Of a stretch of 64,000 nucleotides of DNA, positions 51,825 through 60,276 are shown piece after piece. The notes below the pieces were generated by a model. The model searched no databases. It was given only the letters and a program-made list of their open reading frames with translations, and was not told the DNA's origin. The first letter of the stretch is position 1. Each line of letters starts with the position of its first letter. A program made the position numbers and the translations under genes. The stretch comes from Micromonospora sp. C95 (GTDB lineage: Bacteria; Actinomycetota; Actinomycetes; Mycobacteriales; Micromonosporaceae): NCBI RefSeq assembly GCF_018070465.1, contig NZ_JAGPXT010000006.1, positions 124,001-188,000 of the forward strand. The letters run 5' to 3'.

Positions 51825-52187
51825 TCACTCCCGGTCGGGTGCCGGCCCGTTGTCGTTGAGCCGGAAGCTGCTCGTCGGCGGCCCGTCGCCCAACTCCTCC
51901 AGGATCAGCCCGGAGTCCCGTGACGTCCGTGGATCCGCCGAGTTGTTGCTGATCAGGAACCCCTCGTCCGCGTCGCCCTCCACCAGCAGCGGCCGGCCGC
52001 TGATCGACGTACCCGGGAGGCGGCACAGGTATGCGACGACGCCCCGGTTACGACTCAGGTCGTAAGTCGAATGCCGTCCTGCGCCAGATGTCGCGCCGAC
52101 GGCACTCGCGGAGGCTGGCACCAGGCCCCGGGTGACGCCGTACGGAAGCTCTCCGGACACCCGTACGGCCCGGAAGGTGACAACCAA
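51825..52187 (-). CDS. Uncertain 120-residue reading frame
   Basis: The 381-bp gap between arsR and the serine hydrolase holds no other clear gene. This reverse-strand frame runs from an ATG at 52187 and ends in a plausible folded stretch (VVAYLCRLPGTSISGRPLLV, GFLISNNSADPRTSRDSG, LILEELGDGPPTSSFRLND) with balanced composition. I do not recognise it. It may be a real small gene, a decayed fragment or chance. Confidence 0.3.
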   Translation of the reverse strand: MVVTFRAVRVSGELPYGVTRGLVPASASAVGATSGAGRHSTYDLSRNRGVVAYLCRLPGTSISGRPLLVEGDADEGFLISNNSADPRTSRDSGLILEELGDGPPTSSFRLNDNGPAPDRE

Positions 52188-52189
52188 TC

Positions 52190-54280
52190 ATGATCCACAA
52201 GACCGCGATCCGATCCCTGTCGCACCGCGTACGAATCGGCGCTGCCCTGGCCACGGCGGTCGCCGTCGCCGCGACGGTGGTGGGCTGCGGCACGTCACCG
52301 GCCGCCCCGGTACCGCCCGCTCCCGCGTCGGCCGATCCCGCCGCGTTGACCGGCGCGAACGTCGACGCCTGGCTCGACGGGCTGCTGCCGGCCGCGCTGG
52401 CCCGCACCGGCGTCGCGGGAGCGAGCGTCGCCGTGGTCCGGGACGGCGAGATCCTCACCGCCCGGGGATACGGCCACGCCGACACCGGCGACGGCGGTAC
52501 GGACGCGGTACCTGTCGACCCCGACCGGCACCTGTTCCGGATCGGATCGGTGTCCAAGCTGGTCACCGCCACCGCGGTGCTGCAACTGGTGCAGAGCGGC
52601 AAGCTCGACCTGGACACCGACGTCGCCGAGTACCTCGACTTCACCGTGCCCCGCCGCTATCCGCAGGCCGTCACGCTGCGGCACCTGCTCACCCACACCG
52701 CCGGGTTCGAGGAGCGGATCGCCGGCCTCATCGGCACCCCCGGCACCGACGTCGACCTGCGGGCCGCCCTGACCACCGACCCGCCGGAGCAGATCTACCA
52801 GCCGGGCACGGTGCCGGCCTACTCCAACTACGGAAACGCGCTGGCCGGCTACATCGTCGAGCGGGCCGGTGGCGTCCGCTTCGAGGAGTACGTCGCCAGC
52901 AACGTCCTGGCCCGTGCCGGCATGACGTCGTCCACCTTCGAGCAGCCGCTGCCCGCCGAGCTGAACGACCGGATGTCGAACGGGTACGAACGCGCCGGTG
53001 CGCCCGCCGCGCCGTTCGAGATCGTGGGCACTCCCCCGGCCGGCGCAATGAGTGCCCCGGCGACGGACATGGCCCGGTTCATGCTCGCCCAACTGGGTGA
53101 GCGGGTGGGCGAGGCACCGCTGCTCGACGCGGCGACACGGGAACTCATGCAGCACCCGGCCCTCGACGCGGCGTCGCTCGGCACCCTTGCCGACGGTCCC
53201 CGGATGACCCTCGGCTACTTCGACGAGAGCCGCAATGGGCACCGCATCCTCGGCCACGGCGGCGACACCCGGTACTTCCACTCCCACCTGCAGATCTACC
53301 CCGACGACCGAACCGGCATCTATCTCTCGCTGAACAGCACCGGCGACAGCGCGCTGGACAGTCACGAACTCCGGCAGGCCGTGCTGAACGGCTTCGCCGA
53401 CCGCTACTTCCCGATCGGGAGCACGCAACCGGCCGAGGGCACGCAACCGGCCGAGGGCACGGAATCGGCCGAGGGCACGGAATCGGCCGAGGGCACGGAA
53501 TCGGCCGGGACCACGCGGCCGGCCGTGGGCGTCGACGCGGCCACCGCCGCCGAGCACGCCGCGCTGGCCGCCGGGACGTACGAGAGTTCGCGGGCGGTGC
53601 GGAGCAACTTCCTGACCATGATCGGTCTGGTCGGGCGTACCACGGTCAGCGTCACCGACGGCGACCGGCTGCTGTTCGAGCCGGCGCCGCTGTCCGACTC
53701 CCCCGCGGTGTACGAGGAGGTCTCGCCGTGGGTGTGGCGCGAGGTCGGCGGGCAGCGCACCGTGGCCATGCGGGTGGCCGACGGTCGGGTGGAGGCGATC
53801 AGCTTCGACTCCGCGTTCGCGCTGCTCCCGGTGCCGGCCGAACGCGACTCGGCACTGGTGCTGACGGTGCTCGCCGCATCCACCGCGGTCCTGCTGCTCG
53901 TGGCCCTCTCGTGGCCGGTACGCGCCGTCGTCCGCCGCCGCCTCGGCCGCGCGCCCCGGGACCGGGCCGGCCGGACCGCGCGGATCCTCACCCGGGTCGC
54001 CGTCGCCGGCACGCTGCTCGCCCTCGCCGGCTGGGCGGTGAGCCTGGTCAGCATCATGGGCCTGCAGGACGTCTCCGCGACCAGCCTGCGGGTGGTGCAG
54101 CTGATGCAGCTGATCGGCCTGCTCGGGGTGCTGCCGGCCGCCGTCCGGCTGGTCGACGACATCCGACGCCGGACCGGCTGGCACCGGATCACCGGCAGCG
54201 TAGCGGTGCTGCTCGCGCTGGCCGGCACGGGTTGGTTCGCCGTCGAGTTCATGCTGCTGGCCCCTAGCATCTCCTACTGA
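52190..54280 (+). CDS. Lipoprotein serine hydrolase (beta-lactamase/penicillin-binding-protein fold) with membrane tail
   Basis: A 696-residue protein. The signal ends in a lipobox with Cys33 (VVGC). The class C beta-lactamase-like domain has Ser120 in SVSK (S-x-x-K, residues 120-123), YSNYGN as the Y-x-N motif and ILGHGGDTRYF in the third-motif position (HGG). A linker of five TQPAEG/TESAEG repeats follows near residue 415. A lipocalin-like ~100-residue domain and about four hydrophobic spans end the protein. It probably acts on peptidoglycan-related or ester substrates at the membrane face. Upstream of a two-component system. Confidence 0.87.
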   Translation: MIHKTAIRSLSHRVRIGAALATAVAVAATVVGCGTSPAAPVPPAPASADPAALTGANVDAWLDGLLPAALARTGVAGASVAVVRDGEILTARGYGHADTGDGGTDAVPVDPDRHLFRIGSVSKLVTATAVLQLVQSGKLDLDTDVAEYLDFTVPRRYPQAVTLRHLLTHTAGFEERIAGLIGTPGTDVDLRAALTTDPPEQIYQPGTVPAYSNYGNALAGYIVERAGGVRFEEYVASNVLARAGMTSSTFEQPLPAELNDRMSNGYERAGAPAAPFEIVGTPPAGAMSAPATDMARFMLAQLGERVGEAPLLDAATRELMQHPALDAASLGTLADGPRMTLGYFDESRNGHRILGHGGDTRYFHSHLQIYPDDRTGIYLSLNSTGDSALDSHELRQAVLNGFADRYFPIGSTQPAEGTQPAEGTESAEGTESAEGTESAGTTRPAVGVDAATAAEHAALAAGTYESSRAVRSNFLTMIGLVGRTTVSVTDGDRLLFEPAPLSDSPAVYEEVSPWVWREVGGQRTVAMRVADGRVEAISFDSAFALLPVPAERDSALVLTVLAASTAVLLLVALSWPVRAVVRRRLGRAPRDRAGRTARILTRVAVAGTLLALAGWAVSLVSIMGLQDVSATSLRVVQLMQLIGLLGVLPAAVRLVDDIRRRTGWHRITGSVAVLLALAGTGWFAVEFMLLAPSISY
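53423..53512. repeat. 18-bp in-frame tandem repeat
   Basis: Five units of 18 bp within the serine hydrolase gene: two ACGCAACCGGCCGAGGGC, two ACGGAATCGGCCGAGGGC and one diverged last copy. They encode TQPAEG and TESAEG hexapeptides in a linker. Copy number could vary by slippage without breaking the frame. Confidence 0.85.
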
Positions 54281-54322
54281 CCGAAACGAACCGGAACGAA
54301 CCGGAGCGAGGGTGGCCATCGC

Positions 54323-55687
54323 ATGTCCGACCACAGTGGCACCGACGCCGTCGACGTCCCGGGCCCTCCCCGGCTTACCCGCTGGTTCGACGAACGGCTG
54401 ACCCGGGTCGGCGTGACCGGTCGGTTCGCGCGGGACTGCCTGCTCGCGGCACTGCTCACCGTGCTGACGTTCCTGATCCTGACGCTGTTGTTCCGGTTCG
54501 TGGCACCGGCGCAGGGGCTCACCTTCGGCCCGGCGCGGGTCTGGCTGGTCATCGCCCTGTGCAGCGGACAGGCGATGCTGCTGTGCCTGCGTCGGGTCCG
54601 GCCACGGCTCTGCCTCGCGCTCGTCGTCGGCGTCCAGGTGCCGGTCATCGTCCTGTCGGTACCCGAGGCGACGATCCGCGGTGTCGCACCGTTCGTCGCG
54701 GCGTACACCGTCGGCGCGCTGCTCCCGCTCCGCTCGGCGCTGCTGGCTGCCGGCGCGGCGGTGGCGGTGGAGACGTCCGGCGTGGCCGTGGCGGTGCGAG
54801 CTGCCGACGCGGCGGACTTCGCCATCGGCGGCCCGGGTCCCGGACCGCTCGCCACGACCGTCGGACATCTTGCCACCAGCGCCCTGCTCTACGCCGGTCT
54901 CGTCTTCGTCGGCAGCTACGTGGGCACCTACCGGCGCTACCTGCAACTGGTGCGGGTCCGAGCGGACGAGGCGGTGCGGGCACAGCAGGCCACGGTCCGC
55001 GCCGCCATCGGCGCGGAACGCGCCCGGATGGCGCGTGAGTTGCACGACGTCGCCGCCCACCACCTGTCCGGCATGGTGGTGCAGGCGGCGGCGGCCGAGC
55101 GACTGATCGACCCGGATCCGTCGGCGGCGAAGACCGCGGTGGCGTGGATCCGGTCCCAGGGCAAGGAGACCCTCGACAATCTCCGGCTCGTCGTGGGCGT
55201 GCTGCGCGGTCGCCCGGGAGACAGCGACGGCACCTGTCCGGTGCCCGGCCTGGCCATGCTCGACGATCTCGTTGGCGGCGCCCGAAAGCTCGGCAGCCCG
55301 GTGGAGTTCGTCCGGCACGGGCAGCACCGCGACGTGCCGCCGATCGCCGACGTCGCGCTGTACCGGATCGTGCAGGAGTCCCTCTCCAACGCCCGCCAGC
55401 ACGCCCCCGGCGCGCCGGTACGCGTGCAGTTACGCTTCCTCCCTCGGCAGGTCTCGCTCGAGGTGAGCAACGACCGGCCGGCTCGACGGCCCGAGCCGAG
55501 ATCCTCGGTCACCGGTGGGGTCGGGCTGGTGGGCATGCGCGAGCGGGCACAGCTGATCGGCGCGCGGTTCGCCGCCGGCCCGACGACGACCGGCGGCTGG
55601 TCGGTCACCGTGACGGTGCCGACGACCGGAGACGATGCCCGCGCCACCGCGGCGACGGCGACCGGGAACGGAGACCAGCAGAGATGA
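54323..55687 (+). CDS. Sensor histidine kinase (HisKA_3 type)
   Basis: A 454-residue membrane kinase. About five or six hydrophobic spans (residues ~38-205) form the sensor. The dimerisation and phosphoacceptor helix holds His241 in ARELHDVAAHHLSGMVVQ. The ATPase domain has LYRIVQESLSNARQHAPG (N box) and GGVGLVGMRERAQLIGA (G box). It phosphorylates the response regulator encoded next, to which it is coupled by ATGA. Signal unknown. Confidence 0.93.
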   Translation: MSDHSGTDAVDVPGPPRLTRWFDERLTRVGVTGRFARDCLLAALLTVLTFLILTLLFRFVAPAQGLTFGPARVWLVIALCSGQAMLLCLRRVRPRLCLALVVGVQVPVIVLSVPEATIRGVAPFVAAYTVGALLPLRSALLAAGAAVAVETSGVAVAVRAADAADFAIGGPGPGPLATTVGHLATSALLYAGLVFVGSYVGTYRRYLQLVRVRADEAVRAQQATVRAAIGAERARMARELHDVAAHHLSGMVVQAAAAERLIDPDPSAAKTAVAWIRSQGKETLDNLRLVVGVLRGRPGDSDGTCPVPGLAMLDDLVGGARKLGSPVEFVRHGQHRDVPPIADVALYRIVQESLSNARQHAPGAPVRVQLRFLPRQVSLEVSNDRPARRPEPRSSVTGGVGLVGMRERAQLIGARFAAGPTTTGGWSVTVTVPTTGDDARATAATATGNGDQQR

Positions 55688-56340
55688 TCACTGTGCTGCT
55701 CGTCGACGACCAGTCCGTCGTCCGGGCCGGCTTCCGGGTCATCCTCGAACAGGCCGGCGACATCGAGGTGGTGGGTGAGGCGTCGAGCGGGTCCACGGCC
55801 GTCGACCTGGCCCGCCGGCTCCGACCCGAGGTCATCTGCATGGACGTACGCATGCCCGGCGGCGACGGGCTCACCGCGACCCGCCGGATCGTCACCGAGG
55901 CGGTCGGGTCGCCGCCGGCCGTGCTTGTGGTAACCACCTTCGACCTCGACGAGTACGTCTTCGGCGCGTTGGAGTCCGGCGCCAGCGGTTTCATCCTCAA
56001 GGACTGCGAGCCGGAGGAACTGATCGAGGCGGTCCGGCGCCTCGCCGCCGGTCAGGGGCTTGTCGACCAGGCGGTCACCCGACGGGTGATCGCCGAGTTC
56101 GCCCGCCGCACACCCGCACCGGCGACCGATGCCGCCGCCGCGCATCAGCTCACCGCGCGGGAGGTCGAGATCATCGGTCTGCTCGCCCGAGGGCTGTCGA
56201 ACGTCGAGATCGCCGACGAGCTGTTCATCGAGACCAGCACGGTCAAGTCGCATCTCGGCCGCGCCATGGCCAAGATCGGTGCACGGGACCGGCTCCAGAC
56301 GGTCGTCTGGGCCTACCGCAACGGCGTCGCACCGCGCTGA
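55684..56340 (+). CDS. NarL/LuxR-type response regulator
   Basis: A 218-residue regulator. The receiver domain has acidic D8/D9, phosphoacceptor Asp54 (CMDVRMPGG) and Lys in FILKDC. The LuxR-type HTH covers about residues 155-205 (LTAREVEIIGLLARGLSNVEIADELFI, in parts; TVKSHLGRAMAKIGARDR). Partner of the histidine kinase upstream. Targets may include the adjacent serine hydrolase gene; this is from position only. Confidence 0.94.
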   Translation: MITVLLVDDQSVVRAGFRVILEQAGDIEVVGEASSGSTAVDLARRLRPEVICMDVRMPGGDGLTATRRIVTEAVGSPPAVLVVTTFDLDEYVFGALESGASGFILKDCEPEELIEAVRRLAAGQGLVDQAVTRRVIAEFARRTPAPATDAAAAHQLTAREVEIIGLLARGLSNVEIADELFIETSTVKSHLGRAMAKIGARDRLQTVVWAYRNGVAPR

Positions 56341-56384
56341 CCTCAACGCGCGAGATCTGTGCATACCCGCTATTCTCCCCAGCC

Positions 56385-57008
56385 ATGCGGACCGGACCCG
56401 ACGACCGACACGTGGCGCTCGCGGCGGTGCTGGGTGGCGTGCTGCTCGGCGCTGTCGACTTCATCTGGATCAAATACCTGCCGTATCCCGTCGGCAACCT
56501 GGGCAACTCCAGTGCGGTGTGGGCGGTCGCCGCCTTCTGCTTCGGCTACTGGGTCCGGTCGGGTCGGCTACGCGCGGCGATCGGTGCCGCCGCCGGGCTC
56601 GTGATCGCGGTGCCCGGCTACTACGTCACGGCGGCGCTGGTGCAGGGCGACGACTGGGCGGTGCTGTGGACACCGACGTCCCTGCTCTGGATGTGCTTCG
56701 GCGTCCTCGCCGGAGTGATCTTCGGCATCCCCGGGATATGGACACACGAGGCAGGTTGGCGACAGGTGGTCGGGCCGGCACTGCCGGCCGCGGTGCTGTT
56801 CGCCGAGGCAGGGCTGGAGATCCGTCGGATCGGCGACCCCAGCTACGGCAACGACCCGATCTGGGACGCCCTGATCAGGGTCACGCTCGGCCTGCTGGTC
56901 CCCGTCCTCGCCGCGCGTACGAACCGGCAGCGGGTGCTGACCCTCGCCGCGGCGTTGCCGCTGGCGCTGGCGGGTCTGGCGGCTTTTCTCCTGGCCGGCT
57001 TCCGCTGA
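56385..57008 (+). CDS. DUF6518-type membrane protein
   Basis: A 207-residue membrane protein with about six spans (LAAVLGGVLLGAVDFIWI first, LTLAAALPLALAGLAAFLLA last). The overall plan, with VGNLGNSSAVWAVAAFCFG early and EAGLEIRRIGD late, fits DUF6518 proteins of actinobacteria. No function known. It follows the response regulator by 44 bp on the same strand. Confidence 0.7.
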   Translation: MRTGPDDRHVALAAVLGGVLLGAVDFIWIKYLPYPVGNLGNSSAVWAVAAFCFGYWVRSGRLRAAIGAAAGLVIAVPGYYVTAALVQGDDWAVLWTPTSLLWMCFGVLAGVIFGIPGIWTHEAGWRQVVGPALPAAVLFAEAGLEIRRIGDPSYGNDPIWDALIRVTLGLLVPVLAARTNRQRVLTLAAALPLALAGLAAFLLAGFR

Positions 57009-57026
57009 CCCACCCGACTGCGGGCC

Positions 57027-57383
<357 letters not shown>

Positions 57384-57400
57384 TCAATACTCGGATCCAG

Positions 57401-57416
57401 ATACCCCCGGGGGTAT
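57401..57416. promoter_or_regulatory. CstR-type operator, rhodanese operon side
   Basis: ATACCCCCGGGGGTAT is a perfect palindrome about 29 nt upstream of the rhodanese start. G/C-tract palindromes of this kind are known CsoR/CstR binding sites. Confidence 0.8.
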
Positions 57417-57444
57417 GCAGCCGAACCTGAGGATGGAGTGTCCC

Positions 57445-58035
57445 GTGACCGCCAGAAGCAGTTCCCCGACCATCGACGTGCCCGCCGCGCAAGCCCTGAT
57501 CGCCGACAACCCCGACGTGCTGATCGTCGACGTACGCACCCCGGGCGAGTTCGAGACCGCGCACGTCCCCGCCTCGATCAACCTGCCGCTCGACCAGGTC
57601 GACGCGCACCTCGGTCGGATCGTCAACGACGCGGGCGGTCGGATCCTGCTGATGTGCCAGTCCGGCAACCGGGCCACGACGGCCTGCGCCCGGCTGGCGA
57701 ACGCCGGACTGACCGACGCCACAGTCATCACCGGTGGCATGAACGCCTGGGTCGCCGCGGGCGGACCTGTCGAGCGCGGCCGGCAGCGGTGGAGCCTGGA
57801 ACGCCAGGTCCGGCTCGTCGCCGGCGGTCTCGTCCTGCTCGCCGTCGTGGCAAGCGTCTGGGTGCCCGCCGCCCGGTTCGTGGCCGGTTTCATCGGCGCC
57901 GGGCTCACCTTCGCCGCCCTGACCGACACCTGCGCGATGGGCGCGATGCTGTCCCGGCTGCCGTACAACCGCGGCGCCGGTTGTGACGTGGACCAGTCCC
58001 TCGCCCGGCTGCGCAACGAGCGGCAGCAGGCATGA
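57445..58035 (+). CDS. Rhodanese with membrane hairpin (YgaP-like)
   Basis: A 196-residue protein. The rhodanese domain (residues ~10-115) has the active-site loop CQSGNRAT with Cys71, which carries persulfide sulfur. The rest is a DUF2892-type two-span membrane hairpin (residues ~122-162) with a Cys (TDTCAMG, GAGCDV) on either side of its end. I start at GTG 57445 because GGAG lies 6 nt upstream; earlier in-frame ATGs fall in or near the operator. First gene of a three-gene operon, coupled to SulP by ATGA. Confidence 0.87.
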   Translation: MTARSSSPTIDVPAAQALIADNPDVLIVDVRTPGEFETAHVPASINLPLDQVDAHLGRIVNDAGGRILLMCQSGNRATTACARLANAGLTDATVITGGMNAWVAAGGPVERGRQRWSLERQVRLVAGGLVLLAVVASVWVPAARFVAGFIGAGLTFAALTDTCAMGAMLSRLPYNRGAGCDVDQSLARLRNERQQA

Positions 58036-59795
58036 ACGCTACGGAGTACGTCCGGCAGGACCGCTCCGGCCTGGCCCGGGTGGTGCCCCTGCTCGGGTGG
58101 TTGCGCCACTACGACCGCCGCACCCTGCGCCACGACCTGATCGCCGGGGTGACCGTGGCGGTCATGCTTGTCCCGCAGAGCATGGCCTATGCCGCGCTGG
58201 CCGGCATGCCCCCGGTCACCGGGCTCTACGCCTCGGTGGTGCCGCTGCTTGTCTACGCACTGCTTGGCAGTTCCGGATCGCTCGCCGTCGGGCCGGTGGC
58301 GATCACCGCGTTGATGACCGGAACCGCGCTGGCGCCCCTGGCCCACGGTGACCCCGCGCGCTACGCGGCCCTCGCCGGCCTGCTCGCGCTGCTGGTCGGC
58401 GCGATCCAGGTGCTGATGGGGGTTCTCCGGCTCGGCGCGCTTGTCAACGTCATGTCCCACTCGGTGCTGTCCGGTTTCACCTCCGCCGCCGCGATCGTGA
58501 TCGCCGCCAGCCAGGTGAAGGACCTGCTCGGACTCGACGCCGGGCGGGCGGAGACCTTTCCGGAGATCGCCGCGTCGCTCTGGCGGTCGGTCACCACCGT
58601 CCACCCGCTGACGGTCCTGGTCTCCCTGACGAGCGTCGCCGGTCTGCTGCTGCTGCGCCGCTACCTGCCGAAACTGCCCGGTGCCCTGCTGGTGGTGGCG
58701 GGCATCACGGCGGTCAGCGCCGGGTTCTCCCTCGGCACGCACGGCGTACGGATCCTCACCGAGGTCCCCGGCGGGCTGCCCGCCCCGGCCATCCCCACGC
58801 TCGGCGGCTCGGACGTGGCGGCGTTGCTGCCGGCGGCCGTGGCGATCGCCCTCGTCGCCTACCTGGAGGGCATCGCCGTGGCCAAGTCCCTCGCGGCGCG
58901 CAGCCGCCAGCAGCTCAGCCCCAGCCAGGAACTCGCGGCTGTCGGTTCGGCGAACGTGGCGGCCGGTCTGTTCCAGGCGTTCCCCGTGGCCGGCGGCTTC
59001 TCCCGCAGCGCGGTGAACTTCTCCGCCGGGGCACGTACGCCCGTGGCCAGCGTGGTCACCGCCCTCGTGGTGGCGCTGACCGCGGTGTTCCTGACACCTG
59101 CCTTCCACCATCTGCCCAAGGCGGTGCTCGCCGCCATCGTGGTGGTCGCGGTGCTCGGACTCGTCGACCGCCGGTCGGCGGTGACCGCGTGGCGGACCCG
59201 CCGCTCGGACGGCCTGACCCTCGCCCTCACCTTCGTGGTCACCCTGCTGTTCGGGGTCGAGCCCGGTCTCGCCGCCGGCGTGGCCTTCAGCCTGGCGATG
59301 TTCCTGTGGCGCTCCGCCCGGCCGCACCTGGCCGAACTCGGCCGGGTGCCGGGCACGCAGACGTACCGGAACGTGGCGCGCTACACCGGCCTGGTCACCG
59401 ATCCCCGGGTCGCGATCGTCCGGGTGGACGGGCCGCTGTACTTCGCCAACGCCCAGTTCCTGGAGGATCGGCTGCTCAACCTGTCCGAGCAGCGCCCGGA
59501 CCTGACGGCACTCGTGCTCGACGCGAGCGCGATAAGCGACACCGACGCCGACGGCGCCCATGCCGTCGCCGAGTTGCGCCAGCGTCTCGCCGCCCACGGC
59601 GTGGCGCTGCACCTGGCGACGGTCCGTGGGCCGGTGCGCGACCTGCTCGGCCGGGCTGGCGTGTGGCAGACGCTGCACGGGGACGGCCAGGTGCACGCCG
59701 ACCTCACCACCGCGCTGGCGGCCATCGGCGGCGGGGTGGCGCAGCAGGTGGCCGACGCGCCCGCGCGGCCACCGTCACCACAGGAGGTGTTGTAG
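58032..59795 (+). CDS. SulP-family anion transporter with STAS domain
   Basis: A 587-residue transporter. The SulP signature region (RHDLIAGVTVAVMLVPQSMAYAALAGMPP, in parts) and 10-14 hydrophobic spans are followed by a C-terminal STAS domain from about residue 450 (VAIVRVDGPLYFANAQFLEDRL, LVLDASAISDTDADG). SulP proteins carry sulfate, bicarbonate or other anions. Position between a rhodanese and a carbonic-anhydrase-like gene fits sulfite/thiosulfate or bicarbonate; I cannot choose between them. Confidence 0.92.
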   Translation: MNATEYVRQDRSGLARVVPLLGWLRHYDRRTLRHDLIAGVTVAVMLVPQSMAYAALAGMPPVTGLYASVVPLLVYALLGSSGSLAVGPVAITALMTGTALAPLAHGDPARYAALAGLLALLVGAIQVLMGVLRLGALVNVMSHSVLSGFTSAAAIVIAASQVKDLLGLDAGRAETFPEIAASLWRSVTTVHPLTVLVSLTSVAGLLLLRRYLPKLPGALLVVAGITAVSAGFSLGTHGVRILTEVPGGLPAPAIPTLGGSDVAALLPAAVAIALVAYLEGIAVAKSLAARSRQQLSPSQELAAVGSANVAAGLFQAFPVAGGFSRSAVNFSAGARTPVASVVTALVVALTAVFLTPAFHHLPKAVLAAIVVVAVLGLVDRRSAVTAWRTRRSDGLTLALTFVVTLLFGVEPGLAAGVAFSLAMFLWRSARPHLAELGRVPGTQTYRNVARYTGLVTDPRVAIVRVDGPLYFANAQFLEDRLLNLSEQRPDLTALVLDASAISDTDADGAHAVAELRQRLAAHGVALHLATVRGPVRDLLGRAGVWQTLHGDGQVHADLTTALAAIGGGVAQQVADAPARPPSPQEVL

Positions 59796-59797
59796 CC

Positions 59798-60214
59798 GTG
59801 TCCGACCGGTTCGCCACCTTGCTGAGCTGCATCGACGGCCGCGTCCAGCGTCCCCTCGACGAGTGGGTGCGACGGCATCTCGACGTCGACTACCTCGACA
59901 CCATCACCGAGCCCGGGCCGGAGGCGGTGCTGGCCACCACCGGCGAGGCCGGGCTGGACGCCCTGCTGGAGAAGGTGCGGATCTCCCAGCGCGCCCACGG
60001 CAGCGCGACACTCGTCGTCGCCGCGCACTCCGACTGCGCCGGGAACCCGGTGAGCGTGGCCGAGCATCACCGCCACCTGCGTACCGGCCTGTCCCGGTTG
60101 GCCGCCCGGCTGCCGGGCACCCGCATCCTCGCCGTACACGCCGGCCGCTGCGGCCACCGGTGCTGGGCACCCGAACTCGTCGCGGAGGTGACCCCGTCCA
60201 CCACCGGACCGTGA
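59798..60214 (+). CDS. Carbonic-anhydrase-like protein
   Basis: A 138-residue protein with the zinc-site pattern of beta carbonic anhydrases: C-x-D-x-R as Cys11/Asp13/Arg15 (LLSCIDGRV) and H-x-x-C as His77/Cys80 (AAHSDCAG). It is shorter than standard enzymes, so activity is uncertain. SulP and carbonic-anhydrase-like genes are often paired. GTG start with AGGAGG about 10 nt upstream. It ends 15 bp before the next CstR-type box. Confidence 0.75.
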   Translation: MSDRFATLLSCIDGRVQRPLDEWVRRHLDVDYLDTITEPGPEAVLATTGEAGLDALLEKVRISQRAHGSATLVVAAHSDCAGNPVSVAEHHRHLRTGLSRLAARLPGTRILAVHAGRCGHRCWAPELVAEVTPSTTGP

Positions 60215-60229
60215 AACTCTGCCCGATGC

Positions 60230-60245
60230 ATACCCCACGGGGTAT
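60230..60245. promoter_or_regulatory. CstR-type operator upstream of MBL-rhodanese gene
   Basis: ATACCCCACGGGGTAT is palindromic apart from its centre and matches the box at 57401 in both arms. It lies 31 nt before the MBL-rhodanese start and marks a separate promoter under the same sensor. Confidence 0.8.
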
Positions 60246-60276
60246 AAGCGAACCGAACCCACCTGAGGAGCTGACC

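Noticed and set aside
52295..55402. Minus-strand open frame of about 1035 codons
   Set aside because: It lies opposite the serine hydrolase and histidine kinase genes, which have clear motifs; its composition is that of a shadow frame.
57415..57444. Earlier start codon for the rhodanese gene at 57415
   Set aside because: That ATG overlaps the end of the palindromic operator and lacks a ribosome site; GTG 57445 has GGAG at good spacing.
57384..59696. Minus-strand open frame of about 770 codons opposite the SulP gene
   Set aside because: Gln/Arg/His/Gly-rich, no domain; antisense to a membrane transporter.
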